From positions 49,143,434 to 49,207,433 of the forward strand of contig NC_081828.1 in NCBI RefSeq assembly GCF_030867095.1: 64,000 bases of DNA. Reading direction: 5' to 3'. The notes under the pieces are model-generated. The model ran no database searches. It saw only the letters and a program-made list of their open reading frames with translations, and was not told where the DNA came from. Of this stretch, positions 50,204 through 60,640 are shown in pieces (the stretch's first letter is position 1; each line of letters starts with the position of its first letter). A program made the translations under genes and the position numbers. Source of the DNA: Alligator mississippiensis (lineage: Eukaryota; Chordata; Crocodylia; Alligatoridae).

Positions 50204-50225
50204 GATCCCCGATACCAGCCCATCA

Positions 50226-50689
50226 CAGATGTGATGTTGAACCTGCCTCTAAGAAGGAAGGCAAGGGTTGAGAGGCTCTTCCATTCTGGAGGCTGGTTCT
50301 AAGGGCCCTTCTTTTGAAGACATGAGGCCCAAATAAAGAGCATCTGTGACACTGAGATTGAAGGCAGTGATAATCCTAGGCTGCAGAATTTGCCCCTAGT
50401 GTTGTCCCTTGAATATGGGGACCATGGCTAGAAGAGAGACACAAGAAGGGTTTCTGTGGCCAGTAGGCTGGAAACCAAAGCACAAGGTGGGAACCTAGAG
50501 GTCCAGTCCTTTTCTCCAGAGGATGGAAGGCTGCATAGAGGTAGGCATTTCTAGAAAGAACAGTCAGATGAGGAGATGATGACAGCTGACAGAACCAGGG
50601 ATGAGTCTCTGCTAGTGGGCAGAATTTGATAGATCAGGGTTTGGTATCAGTGGGACCAGAAAGAGCAGCATGGATTCTAGTTTAGACAG
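50226..50689. other. Spacer between two CR1 copies
   Basis: About 460 bases that match neither CR1 copy. No repeat recognised. Confidence 0.5.
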
Positions 50690-51302
50690 GATCATAGGAA
50701 AGTAGGGCTAAAGAGAGACCTCAAAAAGTCAACTAGTCATCCCCCTGCTTAAGGTAGAAGAGTCCTGAATCATCCCAGCCAAGTTTCTGTCCAAGCTGCT
50801 CTTGCAAACTTCCAAGGATGGAGATACCAATTTTTCTAGTGGCCTGTATCTAGTGGACCATTACTACACAGAGTCAGAAACGTTCCTCCTAATCTCTAAC
50901 CTGAATTTCCTGCTGCAGCTTGAAGCCATAGGGCAGCAATCTCCTAGTCCTGTCTCTTATGGGCACAGACAAAAGCCCATCTTCATCTTCTCTATAAGCA
51001 CCCTTCAGGGATTTGAAGACTTATCAAATTTCTCCAGCCTTCTCTTCTCCAGAGGAGAGAAAAACTAAATAGCCCTAGTTCTTTCAGTTTCTCCTCATGT
51101 CTCGTCTCCGAGTCCCGTAATAATTTTTGTTGCTCTGTGCTGGACCTGATCCAAACTGTTCACATCCTTTTTGAAGTGCGGGGCCCAAAACTGGATGAAA
51201 TACTCTGGTGAGGCCTCACCAGTGCTGAATAGACTGGAAGAATCGCTTCCCTTGATTTGCAAGTGACACTCATGTTAATATACAACCCACTATGCTGTTG
51301 AC

Positions 51303-51325
51303 TTTTTTTTTTTTTTTTTTTTTTT
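51303..51325. repeat. Poly(T) run of 23 in CR1 copy 2
   Basis: A run of 23 T after ctgttgac and before gcaacaag. CR1 has a shorter T stretch here, so this is most simply slippage growth. The poly-lysine in the 51160-51351 minus frame comes from it. Confidence 0.9.
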
Positions 51326-51887
51326 GCAACAAGACCACACTGTTGGCTCATATATAGTTTGTGGTTGATTGCAACTTAGGTCCTTCTCTGCAATTCTGCA
51401 GCCTAGCTAGTCATTCCCAGTGCTTGCAATTATTCCATCCCAAGCACAGGACTTAGCACTTGTCCTTCTTGAATCTCACCTGATTGATTGCAGATCATTT
51501 GCCAGTCAATCCAGGTCATTCTGGATCCTAGTCCTAACCTCTACAGTACCTGCAACTCCACCCAACTAGGCGTCATCAGCAAATTTGTTAAGTGTGCACT
51601 CAATCTCATCATACAAAAAACATTAATGAAGATATTAAGCTATCCCAGACCCAGGACTGACCCCTGAAGAATCCACTTGACACCTCCTCCCTACTAGACA
51701 TCACACCATTGACGACTACTCATGGCGCATGATGAATGTAGCCACCTTACAGTACTTTCATTTAGCCTGTACTTCCTTGGCTTGTTAATGAGACTGTTGT
51801 GAGAGACAGTGTTGAAAGCCTTGCTCAAGTTAAAGGACACAACATGCACTGCTCCCTCCTCATCCACAGAGCCTGTCACCTTATAAG

Positions 51888-52319
51888 TAGGAACCTACTC
51901 AAATCATGATTTTGTGGTAATCATGAAATAGGGTGATCTCCACAAGATCTACAGAAAATAACAAAAACAAAACCAAAAAACTTACTAAAAATAAAGTGGG
52001 TCTTGCAGGCCAGCAGGAAGGGGGCTGCTGGCATGAAAGCAATCAGGCAAAATGGCTGCCACCCCCACCCCTCGTCACTTGACTTGCTGAGAGGGCTGCC
52101 TGTTGGGGCCCTGTCCCTCTCCACCAATCAGTGGCAAAGGGGCAGGGCCACATGATTGACAGCCCTCTCCACCAATCAGTGGTAGAGGCAAGGCCACCAA
52201 GGCTCCTTGGCCAGAGGCATGGAGGGCCCCCACCATGATAAGCCTGTGAAAGTAGTGGCTGGCCCCACAACCTGCTCATGAAATGGGCTAGCTGCCACCT
52301 TGAGTTGGGCAGACACATA
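51888..52319. mobile_element. hAT non-autonomous element inside CR1 copy 2
   Basis: The insert is flanked by a perfect 8-bp duplication, cttataag (51880-51887 and 52320-52327), the hAT hallmark, and CR1 sequence is continuous on both sides. The ends are taggaacctactc and gggcagacacata, a decayed inverted pair. The inside holds two copies of a segment with ctctccaccaatcagtgg about 56 bases apart (52118 and 52170). Confidence 0.88.
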
Positions 52320-52900
52320 CTTATAAGGAAATCAAGTTGATTAGGCGTGGCCTGCCCTCGCTCAATCCATACTAGCTCTTCCCGATCACCTTGTTTTACT
52401 CTAGGTGCTTCACAATAGATTCCTTGAGGATCTGCTCCATGATCTTTCCAGGTATCGAGGTCAGGCTGACAGGTTTGTTTTCCCTAGATCTTCCTCCTTC
52501 CTTTTCTTGAAGACGGGCATTGCATTTGCCCCTTTTTCATTCATCCGGAACCAAACCTGACCTCCAAGAGCTCTCAAAGAGGATAGCCAATGGTTCTAAA
52601 ATTACCTCAGCCAATTCCTTCAGTACTCCAAGGTGCATCCCATCTGGCCCTGCCAATGTGGAAGCATCCACTTCTCTACGTAATCTCTAACCTGCTCTGC
52701 CATTACTCTAGGCTGTTTGTCTCCTTCCCTATCTTTGCTGCCAACTATACTCATGATCTGGTAGCTGCCCCATTTGTGAAGAGAGAAGTTTAAAAGACAG
52801 TCAGTACTTCAGCTTATCTGCATCATCCATAATGAAATCTTCCATGTTCTGTAAGGGACCTATGGTTTCTTTGTTCTTCCTTTTACTTTTGGCATACTTG

Positions 52901-54924
52901 TAGGATACTGGAGTCTCTTGAGGCAGCACCACAAGAGATGCTGGACCCAGTGGATGGATGAGTCATGGTGTTCTCTGAAACAACCACTGGGCCTGCACTG
53001 ACCAAAGGATTTCTCTGGCACTATTAAAATAATTTTCACAAAAAGAACTTGCTCCTGGAGGATCTGCAGCCAGCTGAGTCCTGTGTTCTAGGGTCTAAGG
53101 CCCTGTAGTTTTGCCAAAGAGGTGAACCTGGAGGCTATCTTTATGGTTATTCTGAGCCCAGGAAGTAAAATATCCACAATATGCCTTTCTAGGCATGATG
53201 ACCCCCCCCCCCCCCGCCCTCTCTAAATTATAGAAAGCAAAACAAGGCCACCTTGCAGTTACATTGATGGATTGAAGAGAAAAAAAAAGGAGCCTCCCTT
53301 GGCCATTGAAGCCATGTGACACAGGCCAGAAGTCTTGAGTCTCATAGGAAAAAGTGACAGACAGAAATCAGCTGTCTCCTCCTACTCCTCAAATGTAGCT
53401 TGGAAATAAAATATAAAGAAGCAGGAGAAAATAGATCAGGCAGGATCTGTAGAATGGCTGTAGGCCTAATGAAGTTGGATCTAGCTGCAGAAGTTAACAC
53501 ATAGGTGGGCCCCTTCATGAACTAGGTGCAGAGGACAAGAAGTGGGACACAGGGATGTTTCTAGGCCCCAAAGTCTCCAAACTCAAGTCTTGGGGTCCAT
53601 GCTTATCCACTGTGGAATATGCACACAGGCAAGCACTCAGAGAGCAGTTTCTATTACTGAAAGCATAATAACTAGAAACCTGCAGGCCAGCCTCTGCCAG
53701 TTCACCTGCTTTGTAACATTAACTCAAATCAAAGTGAGCTTTAAACACAGGTCAGGATGAGGACTACTGGGCAGAATAAAATAGGAAGAAAGTCTATTTT
53801 TAGGGACCTTATAAGACAAGAACTTTAGCCAAATGTTGCTAACAGATTATGGTAGGTAATTATATGCAGTTGACACATGTATATCAGAGAAAGATACCTA
53901 GGTACAAAATTAAACAAAATTAAAGGGCTTAAAGTGAAGAGCACAGAATTTCCAAAAGAAATGCCATCAACTCTCTTCATCAGCTGCTGTGTTTCTAATT
54001 AGAGTCAGACACTGAATTTGCATTTATCTTGATTGAAATAAAATGGAAACTGAAAAAATAAGGATGTTAACATTAAACCGTTTCCAATTTAATTTGAGGA
54101 GTAGCCTCCGAGCATACACAGCAGCTATTTTTCTTCCTGTTTTAAGATCGCAGCTTTGTCAGAACCATCTCAGTTTTTAAAAAAAAAAATTTTAAGCCTG
54201 TGTGTGGGAGGGAAGTGATGGTACCCATCATGAATGGCTGGCACTGATCTGGGGAAAGGCAATGTGCAAATGATCTGAATCCACAACCACCTAAACTCAT
54301 TTGGTTTAGTTTCTTCAAAACAATTGGTTACACATTCATTATTGCAGCTTCTTAAAATAAAGAAAAGAATTTGTAGCCACTGCAAAGTTATTTTGTAAAA
54401 ATAACCCTAGCAAAATGGAGATTTGCAAGCAAATCTTGCCCAACAATGGGTCCATAAAGTGAGAAACCTGCAAGAGTAAAGGTCAGCATACCAACCACCA
54501 AACAAGATATCAAGTCTTTGGATGAGCCTTTCAGGAACTCCTCATATATTATATAGGCTGAGAGTTATGTTAAGCCTTCTGAGATTAGATAGGGAATTGA
54601 AGTAACAGATGAAGGAGGAAAAGTCTGGAAGAAAAATATGTAAGCAATAACTCATCAGCAAAGCAGTATTTTAGAAATGCAGCAAATTAAAATCAAAAGC
54701 TGCTGCTTGGCTGAACATGATGTAACAGAGGGAGCTCTTGCAGCCAAGACTATTTCCACTTCTTTCTGACATGTTGACTTTGGTTACTTACATAACTAAA
54801 GACATCTCTCTTGCCTGTTGGTTACCTGAAAATTTCTCTTACATCCTGTTTTGGTTTACATATGGACTTTTTACATAAGCTCTTGTTACATCTGCTACTT
54901 AACTGCTGCATATACTTCTCTCCC
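52901..54924. other. No recognised gene
   Basis: Noncoding. It contains a run of 14 C (53202-53215). The region 53990-54420 is AT-rich and might be conserved noncoding DNA, which cannot be tested here. Confidence 0.5.
53202..53215 (+). repeat. Poly(C) run of 14
   Basis: Fourteen C followed by gccc. Such runs slip in replication and sequencing, so the exact length is doubtful. Confidence 0.9.
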
Positions 54925-55035
54925 AGAAGTCCAGGAAAGGTACTGTGATAGCCAAAAACTTGCTTCTGTCCATCCCAACCATGCAGTTGGTCCAATAAAA
55001 GATATCAGCCACAAAAATTCTTACATCTCAGACAA
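54925..55035. repeat. Reptile interspersed repeat (gatatcttttatt family), copy 2
   Basis: tggtccaataaaagatatc is the reverse complement of the core of the copy at 43108-43215 with one mismatch in 19. The word gccaaaaacttgc before it matches the gcaagctttt part of that copy. Confidence 0.6.
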
Positions 55036-55309
55036 GGCATTTGTTGCCTCTCACTTCTTGGTTCTTCTCTAAACGTTCCCCCTTCCTTTTTGGCTCACAT
55101 ACTCACTTTCACACATGCTTTTGTCTGAATCCAGTGAAAAAAAAAACCAAAGCACTTGAGAAACCCACATTCAAATTGCATTTGGAGTCAAGGATCCTCA
55201 TTCACTTTCTTTCCATTGGATGAAAGCCTAAGGAGGATGATAGTAATTTTACTTGTCTACTGTATCTTCCCAGCTGAGATTCTCAAACCACTTTTAAGCA
55301 AATTACTGC

Positions 55310-55455
55310 CAGGAAGCCTTGGTGCCTATTAGCTACAATTGGCAGGTCTTACCCCCATTTCATCCATGGCTAATAATTACATACAATGAAATTAAGTGAT
55401 TCAAACAGGGTCACATCTAGGGCATTTGGCAACTGAATCCCAAATCCTTGATTCC
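55310..55455 (-). mobile_element. MIR-type SINE remnant
   Basis: The order ttacccccatttcatccatg, aaattaagtgattcaaacag, ggtcacatctaggg, actgaatcccaaatcc follows the reverse MIR order with many changes. Confidence 0.55.
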
Positions 55456-56569
55456 TACATTCTTTGTTTAAACTTCAGGGCCATTCTCCCCATTTTCTCT
55501 TCTATGCACCCTGAACTGGGATCCCACACCTGGTTTGTTAGTTCAGTATCACAGCCATTAATCACCAGATGAGGCAGGATGCCTTTCATAACCATCCACC
55601 AGCAATTGCTAGATGGAATATAATAAAGCTACCAAGCTGAAGCCGACAATCAATACGGGAATTCCCAAACTGGCAGTTATTTATTACTGCCATTCATGAG
55701 CGTGACATCCTCTTGGACCCTTGCTGTTCTGCCAACAAAGTAACAACTTAACACTCAGCATCATGGTTTATTGTACACATGGAGAGGGAGAATAAAGTGT
55801 ATGCACGTTCACTTAAAGCTACTATATCTGTGAAACACATTACAATCCATCAGATCCCCTCTTCTTACAACATTAAAAAAGCTTGGCTTCCACAGGTGAT
55901 ATGAGTAGGGGGCAAACATAATTAGAGCATATGGGAAAATGAATTGTGTAGGCTTTGGTAATTGGATGTGGAAACTTTCACCTCTAGCAGAAATATACAA
56001 ATCCAGCCCAAGTCAGTGGTGACAGCAAGTCTTTATCGAATAACAGTTTGGTGGTCTGTGTGCAATAGTTTGGCGGTATCAGTCCAGTTCCCAGTGTAGA
56101 GGTGTCCGCATCAGTCGGCACCCTTGTTTTGTTGGCAGGCAGCAGAGAGGCCAGGATTAAGTGGGCATAAAAATAAATTACCCCTATCTTTAGCCTCTTA
56201 ATGTCAGGGTAGAGGCATAATAGAAAGACAGGGGGAGCTGCCACTTTCCTGTTGATATCCAGAGGACTTCAGTCTCCAGAGCTGTCAACCTAGCAACTTC
56301 TATAAACTTTTAATGCATAAAAAAAAAAGCAAACAACAACAGCATACAACTAAACCACATATATTTTATAATCTCAAAGCAAATTGCTTAAATGTCCAAA
56401 TAAGGCTTAGAGTTTTTTTTCCCCCCCATTGGAGATGAAGGAAAAGCCAGATAGAAGTAACATAGGTATGCACTTCCATCTACTGCCCGTAGTTCTGTGA
56501 TCTGATTAGCTCCCGTCCCAAGTAAATCTGTTCCCATATGCAACAAGAGAGAATCTTCCAGCTTCAGCA
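55456..56569. other. No recognised feature; COP1 3' flank
   Basis: Noncoding sequence just downstream of the COP1 polyadenylation site. Confidence 0.55.
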
Positions 56570-56891
56570 TGTGGCTCAATACACTTTATTATTCCTTTGT
56601 TATCTGTTTTTATTTAAAAGAATTTGTTTCCCCTATCATAAAAATTAGACAACCATACCATCACCAGCAGCAGCAAAGTCCGTGGAGTTAACATTGATGG
56701 CAGACAGTTCACTGGTGTTCCCAGTATCTCGAAAGGTCCTAGAGAGTCCATAAATGGGAAAAAAAACCCAAACATGATGGTTTTTGGGAAGAACATCAAG
56801 GTGGTTTCAATTTCTTGTCCCAGTGATGATCCCAGATGAATGCTGTAGCATGTCAGTGGGACCAGTACCTCATGCCTTGAGAGAAAACCCT
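56570..56891 (-). other. COP1: COP1 3' untranslated region
   Basis: Immediately after the TGA stop the minus strand runs about 320 bases to two polyadenylation signals, so the UTR is short. The cleavage point near 56570 is inferred from the usual 10-30 base spacing after the last AATAAA. A 93-codon open frame starts at an ATG that overlaps the COP1 stop (ATGA) and runs to 56614; it has no recognisable domain and is treated as chance. Confidence 0.8.
56585..56614 (-). terminator. COP1 polyadenylation signals (two AATAAA)
   Basis: On the minus strand AATAAA occurs at 56614-56609 and again at 56590-56585. The second is followed by a T/G-rich stretch around 56545-56560, as expected downstream of a cleavage site. 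Either or both could be used. Confidence 0.75.
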
Positions 56892-56909
56892 TCATACCAG
56901 CTCCAGTAC
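56892..56909 (-). CDS. COP1: COP1 (RFWD2) last coding segment, with stop codon
   Basis: On the minus strand the sequence after a CAG acceptor (56910-56912) reads GTACTGGAGCTGGTATGA, that is VLELV and a TGA stop. These are the known last residues of vertebrate COP1 and continue in phase 0 from the exon at 60245-60289. The coding part of this terminal exon is only 18 bp; the rest of the exon is 3' UTR running down to about 56570. The reading is short, but the exact join of the two pieces, both splice sites and the following polyadenylation signals make it secure. Confidence 0.93.
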   Translation of the reverse strand, partial: VLELV

Positions 56910-57779
56910 CTGATTAACACAAAGAGAGCAAACAATTAGACCTGGGATTTACTACATTCATTATCTTTTACTATACCAAACAGAGCAGCAGGAAGTGATC
57001 TGACCCTTTTTTCCATTCCCTCACTCTTTATTCATCAGCATATGAGAGTGTCACTTAGGGCCTCTTGGACACTTGACAAGCACCACAGAGAGTTAAAAGC
57101 CTTAGCTTGCCTTCCACTTCATATGCAATACAATACATTGTGATATAACACAATAGGACAAAACCAACCAATCACATCTTGTATTTTCCTATTTCCTGAA
57201 AAGCAGGACCAGCGCAGACCAAAGATTTTCATCAGATACTTCTCTTCATACATGCATTAACATTTCCTAAGCTAACACAGTGCAGTATTTTCAAACCCTG
57301 GAAAACAGGATTTCCCTCAACTGGATACAGCAGAATATAATGTATCCATCTATACAGGATTTCTGAGCTATTCATTAAACCTCACTAGACCTGGTCTTGT
57401 CTCTTTACCTACCGACCATCCCATGTAGATGCTATCATAGTCAAACAAATTAAAAAGGAAACATGAGAATGTTAATAACTGTCTTTGTTTACACATTTTC
57501 CTTCCCCTCTTCACTAATTAACAATCAGGGTATGTGAGAAAAAGCCTTTCCTTCATAATCAGTTTTCCTTTGCTGCTGGATTCACTAAAAATGTCATACG
57601 CTTATGTGTGCCACCAGTTTTACTCATGGGAAATGAATGAAGTAAAGCACAATAACCTGCAAATCTTTTAAATGAATAGCTTGAGAACAAGAGGCAACAG
57701 CAGTATGTACGGTAATAGCAGAAGCAATGGGGGAGAGGGGGTAGGCATGGAACGGCATGTGCAGAGCATTCAAATAGTT

Positions 57780-58179
57780 CAGGACTGTTCAAATTCCTGG
57801 TGACCAGAAGCCACAGCCCCATGGGCTGCATGGCCCTCCCAGGTGCTCCCCTGCTGCACCAAGCACAAAAATATTCTCCTTCCCCTGTGCTGATTCAAGT
57901 ATATGGGTGCTTCCCTCCCTCCCACTGTACCCAGCCAGGCAGACTCAAGTGCCCCAGCCCCACCTTCAGCTCCCTGGGTGTGGGCTCCTCCACAGAGCCA
58001 GCACCCCACACCACAGGCTATGCAACACTGATTCAACCTGGGGCAGAAGGGAGAAGTCAGAGGGAAGGGGAGCCCAAAGCCTCTGATGGAGGGAAATAAC
58101 ATGACTGGGGGGAAAGGAGGAGTAGTGGCTTGGTCCGGGATCCACATGTGACCTGTGGGCCACTGGTTTGGCAGCCCTA
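57780..58179. mobile_element. hAT non-autonomous element (400 bp) in a COP1 intron
   Basis: Begins caggactgttcaaattcctg and ends ccactggtttggcagcccta, a diverged inverted pair. A perfect 8-bp target duplication, aaatagtt, lies at 57772-57779 and 58180-58187. The inside is GC-rich and gives spurious long frames on both strands. Confidence 0.9.
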
Positions 58180-58505
58180 AAATAGTTAAAAGAGGCCTGC
58201 AATGGGAGACTGGGGGGAGAACCGACACTCATATATTTCATGGGCTTTGTTTTTTTTCAAATGCATACAAGTGACCTGGAAAGTGATTTCCCCCCCTGTT
58301 AAGCTCCCCTATCATATTTAAAGCAGAAATATCAGGTCCAGCAAGGCTGCTTTAGCTGCCAGAGAACTGGAGTTGTCACTAAAGGTCAGCATCTCAGTGG
58401 CAGAAGCAGGGGAACAAAATGGGTTTTCTGAAGTGACTGAAGATAGGCTGTAAAACCCTAACCAACCACTGCAAGAAATCAGAATTCCCGATTACAAATC
58501 TGCTA

Positions 58506-58862
58506 CACTGACCATCAATACCACCCCCTTCCCCCCACCCAGCAGTTAAGTCTGTGGGGAGGGACAGGGGAGCGGGGGAAGTTCGAGACAGAGGGAGAAA
58601 AAATTATTTGGGGGCGCACCTCCCCAGCAGATGAGTCCCACCCAGCCATGGCCCCACTCAACTTATCCCTGCTCCTGCCTCTGCAGCACTGTTCCTCACC
58701 GTGGGGGCCTCGATCTAGCCCCCACCCCTTCCCTCCCCCACAAACTGACCTGCTGGGCTGGGGCACATGCGAGCATGCACGTGGACACTCAGCCCCCACC
58801 CCAGCCTTGGATAGACTCCAAGATCTACTGGTGGATCTCGATCCACTGGTTGGTGACCACTG
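58506..58862. mobile_element. hAT-like element (about 357 bp) in a COP1 intron
   Basis: The right end is diagnostic: gtggatctcgatccactgg then ttggtgaccactg, the reverse complement of a hAT end common in crocodilians (cagtggtcaccaacc). The left end, cactgaccatcaatacc, is a weak match. No clean target duplication (atctgcta against ctctagaa). It lies 326 bases from the element at 57780. Confidence 0.7.
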
Positions 58863-60244
58863 CTCTAGAATGAAAGGCAATTGCAAGATGGAGGTGGCAA
58901 ATGTTACTGATCATATTCTGCAGCAGCTAGTTTGACTAGCATTCCCTGTTATATGTCATTCTGAGAACTAAAAAATGCACCAGTTCTGCGGCTCACTAAA
59001 CAAAAGGGACAGCAGGTCAAAAAAGAGTGCCAGAATCACCAACTGGTGATTAAACGCTGTTAATGGATTTTCATTTACAGACTGCTTAGGGAACAGACAT
59101 CTTAAAGAAAGGCAACAGTCAGAAACAAGAGAACAGTCTTGGGAACTTTCTTGCTAGAGGCTTTGAGGTTTTATATTTTGATAGTTAAAATCTGACTTTA
59201 AATTATTCACTGGTCTAAGTAGTCATAGCTGCAGGAAGGGTAGTGAAAAACAGAAGAACCCCTGGGGAGTGCTTGGAGAGTTCATGCTCTAGCCTGGGTC
59301 TCAATTATACTCCTGCACAGGAACGTGTTAGGTAACACCTGCTGCAAGATAGGGGACAGAATTTATTTATCTGATGGCTGGCAGGTTACTCTTCCCCCAG
59401 GTGGTCATGTTTCTGAGGGAAGGAGGTCATGGAGTGTGGTCCAAGACTAGTGACACACTTGACTTTCTGCACAATAGGAAGTCAGTCATGTTTAGGAGAC
59501 TATACCGGCAGCTGTTATCAAGAAGAGCAGGTCATGATGCTGGGAATGAGAAAAGCCAAGCAGTGAATTTTCTTGCTTTGATTGTTGCTGTGAGTTTGGA
59601 TTGCTGAACCCTGCATTAGAACCTATAGCAAGAGGATGGTGTGTGGCTAACTCCAATGAACTAAGTCTCTTCTAGTTCTTGGCTCATAGACACAGATTAG
59701 TGTGCAAATGTGGCTGCACATGTAGGTGTTTGTGGGGTACAGCACCGAATGAATGCCTCATTTCAAAACAGTCCCACTGATGGACTGTTTGAACTGATGC
59801 AAAATCTAATGGCTTTTGCAGAAAATGAAGCATGATGCTTATTTTTCAAGTAAAGAAAAAGGCACCATATTTAAAAGCAGAAGTCTTCCATCTCAGTGGC
59901 AGCACGCTACAAAATGTTGCAAGCTTTCCTGTTTAATTTCTTTCTAGTACAGCAGAGGCACCCTGAAGACTGGCACAGTGGGATAGGGCTCCTGGGAATT
60001 TACCAGCTTCTTTTCCACACTCACACTCTAACTTGGGTTTTTTGGTGGGTTTTTTTTTTGCTTTTGCTCTAGTCCCCCTCTTCCTAGCTTTTGCCAGATG
60101 CAAATACATTAATTTAAATTACAGACATCCACAGCTGGGATGACCTCCTCTAACAGTTCCTCCTGGCTGTATAGCTTCTATGACTTTGGTTCTTATTGAC
60201 CATGGATTCAGACATGCAAAACAGAGACATGTGAAATAACTTAC

Positions 60245-60289
60245 CTTAATTGTACCCTGACTGTTAGCAGCAATCAGCACATTGGATTC
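60245..60289 (-). CDS. COP1: COP1 (RFWD2) penultimate coding exon
   Basis: Read on the minus strand, this 45-bp stretch codes for ESNVLIAANSQGTIK, which matches my memory of the C-terminus of vertebrate COP1, the end of its WD40 propeller. It is bounded by a pyrimidine-rich acceptor ending in CAG (60290-60292) and a strong donor GTAAGTTA just below 60245. It starts and ends in phase 0. COP1 is a RING-type E3 ubiquitin ligase; the WD40 domain binds Val-Pro degron motifs in substrates and in Tribbles adaptors, and COP1 works with DET1 and CUL4 (family knowledge). The RING, the coiled coil and most of the propeller must lie beyond the right edge of the window; I found no earlier COP1 exon between 60290 and 64000. 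The exon is intact, so a functional gene is expected rather than a pseudogene; the presence of introns rules out a processed copy. Confidence 0.95.
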
Positions 60290-60499
60290 CTGAAAAAGGA
60301 AGAGGAGCTATCAGAGTTTGTAAAGAAGGCTTTTGAAGTAATGTAGAATAGGAAACTGCTTTTTAATTTAAACATTAAAAACCTATCCAGGTTAGAAAAA
60401 ATTAACTCTTGACATTTCTGATGTGCTTTTGAAGCTAGAAATCTTATTTTAAGAGGTTACATTACCTGAAAGAATTAGGAAGCAAAAATCCTCAATACT

Positions 60500-60640
60500 T
60501 GTATAGAGGTTTAATCTTGAAAGCAATTTACAAACATGAATTAATCCTCACAACACCCATGTGAGGCAGGCAAGTAACAATCAACATTTACATCTCGTGG
60601 CAGTGTGCATACAAAGGTCTCTGGTGCCTTAAATAAACTG
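60500..60640 (-). mobile_element. MIR/L2-type remnant
   Basis: The words ttaatcctcacaacaccca and tgtgaggcaggcaagtaaca match the reverse MIR order (usual form atcctcacaacaaccctatg then aggtaggtact). Confidence 0.5.

Larger units (their letters stand above)
48934..50225 (-). mobile_element. CR1 LINE, 5'-truncated copy 1
   Basis: CR1 is a non-LTR retrotransposon whose second reading frame codes for an endonuclease and a reverse transcriptase. The 3' end at the left has the CR1 tail (tcatacaatcatagaagtag). On the minus strand, frames at 50006-50203 and 49729-50064 contain reverse transcriptase motifs: GFIRGRSC, FLDFSKVFDTVSH (motif A) and GVPQGSVLGP (motif B). Motif C, usually FADD, reads FAHN, so the catalytic pair is lost. 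The frame breaks at a run of ten A on the coding strand (50026-50035). A further frame at 49121-49486 holds the C-terminus, with LVRPQLEYCVQFWAP and VQRRATRMI. About 1.3 kb of a 4-5 kb element is left. Confidence 0.96.
50690..52900 (-). mobile_element. CR1 LINE copy 2 (older), split by a hAT element
   Basis: The 3' end is at about 50690 (ggatcataggaaagtag, a decayed CR1 tail). It continues on the minus strand to 51887, is interrupted by the element at 51888-52319, and resumes at 52320 with the segment for the RT region (aagttgattaggcgtggcc). A 62-codon frame (51694-51879) has FNLSKAFNTVSH, a decayed motif A in which the catalytic D is N. The tail word and the sequence differ from copy 1, so it is another CR1 subfamily. 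Frames here are short and broken, as expected for an old copy. Confidence 0.9.
56910..60244 (-). other. COP1: COP1 last intron
   Basis: This 3335-bp interval lies between the GTAAGT donor at 60244 and the CAG acceptor at 56910. It contains two hAT-type elements (57780-58179 and 58506-58862) in an otherwise unremarkable AT-rich sequence. The open frames at 57779-58241 and 58515-58935 lie inside those elements and are not exons. Confidence 0.9.

Noticed and set aside
57779-58241. 149-codon minus frame and neighbours next to COP1
   Set aside because: It coincides with a hAT element with an 8-bp target duplication; not COP1 coding.
58515-58935. 123-codon minus frame and two plus frames
   Set aside because: Inside a hAT-like element with a recognisable right end; no domain.
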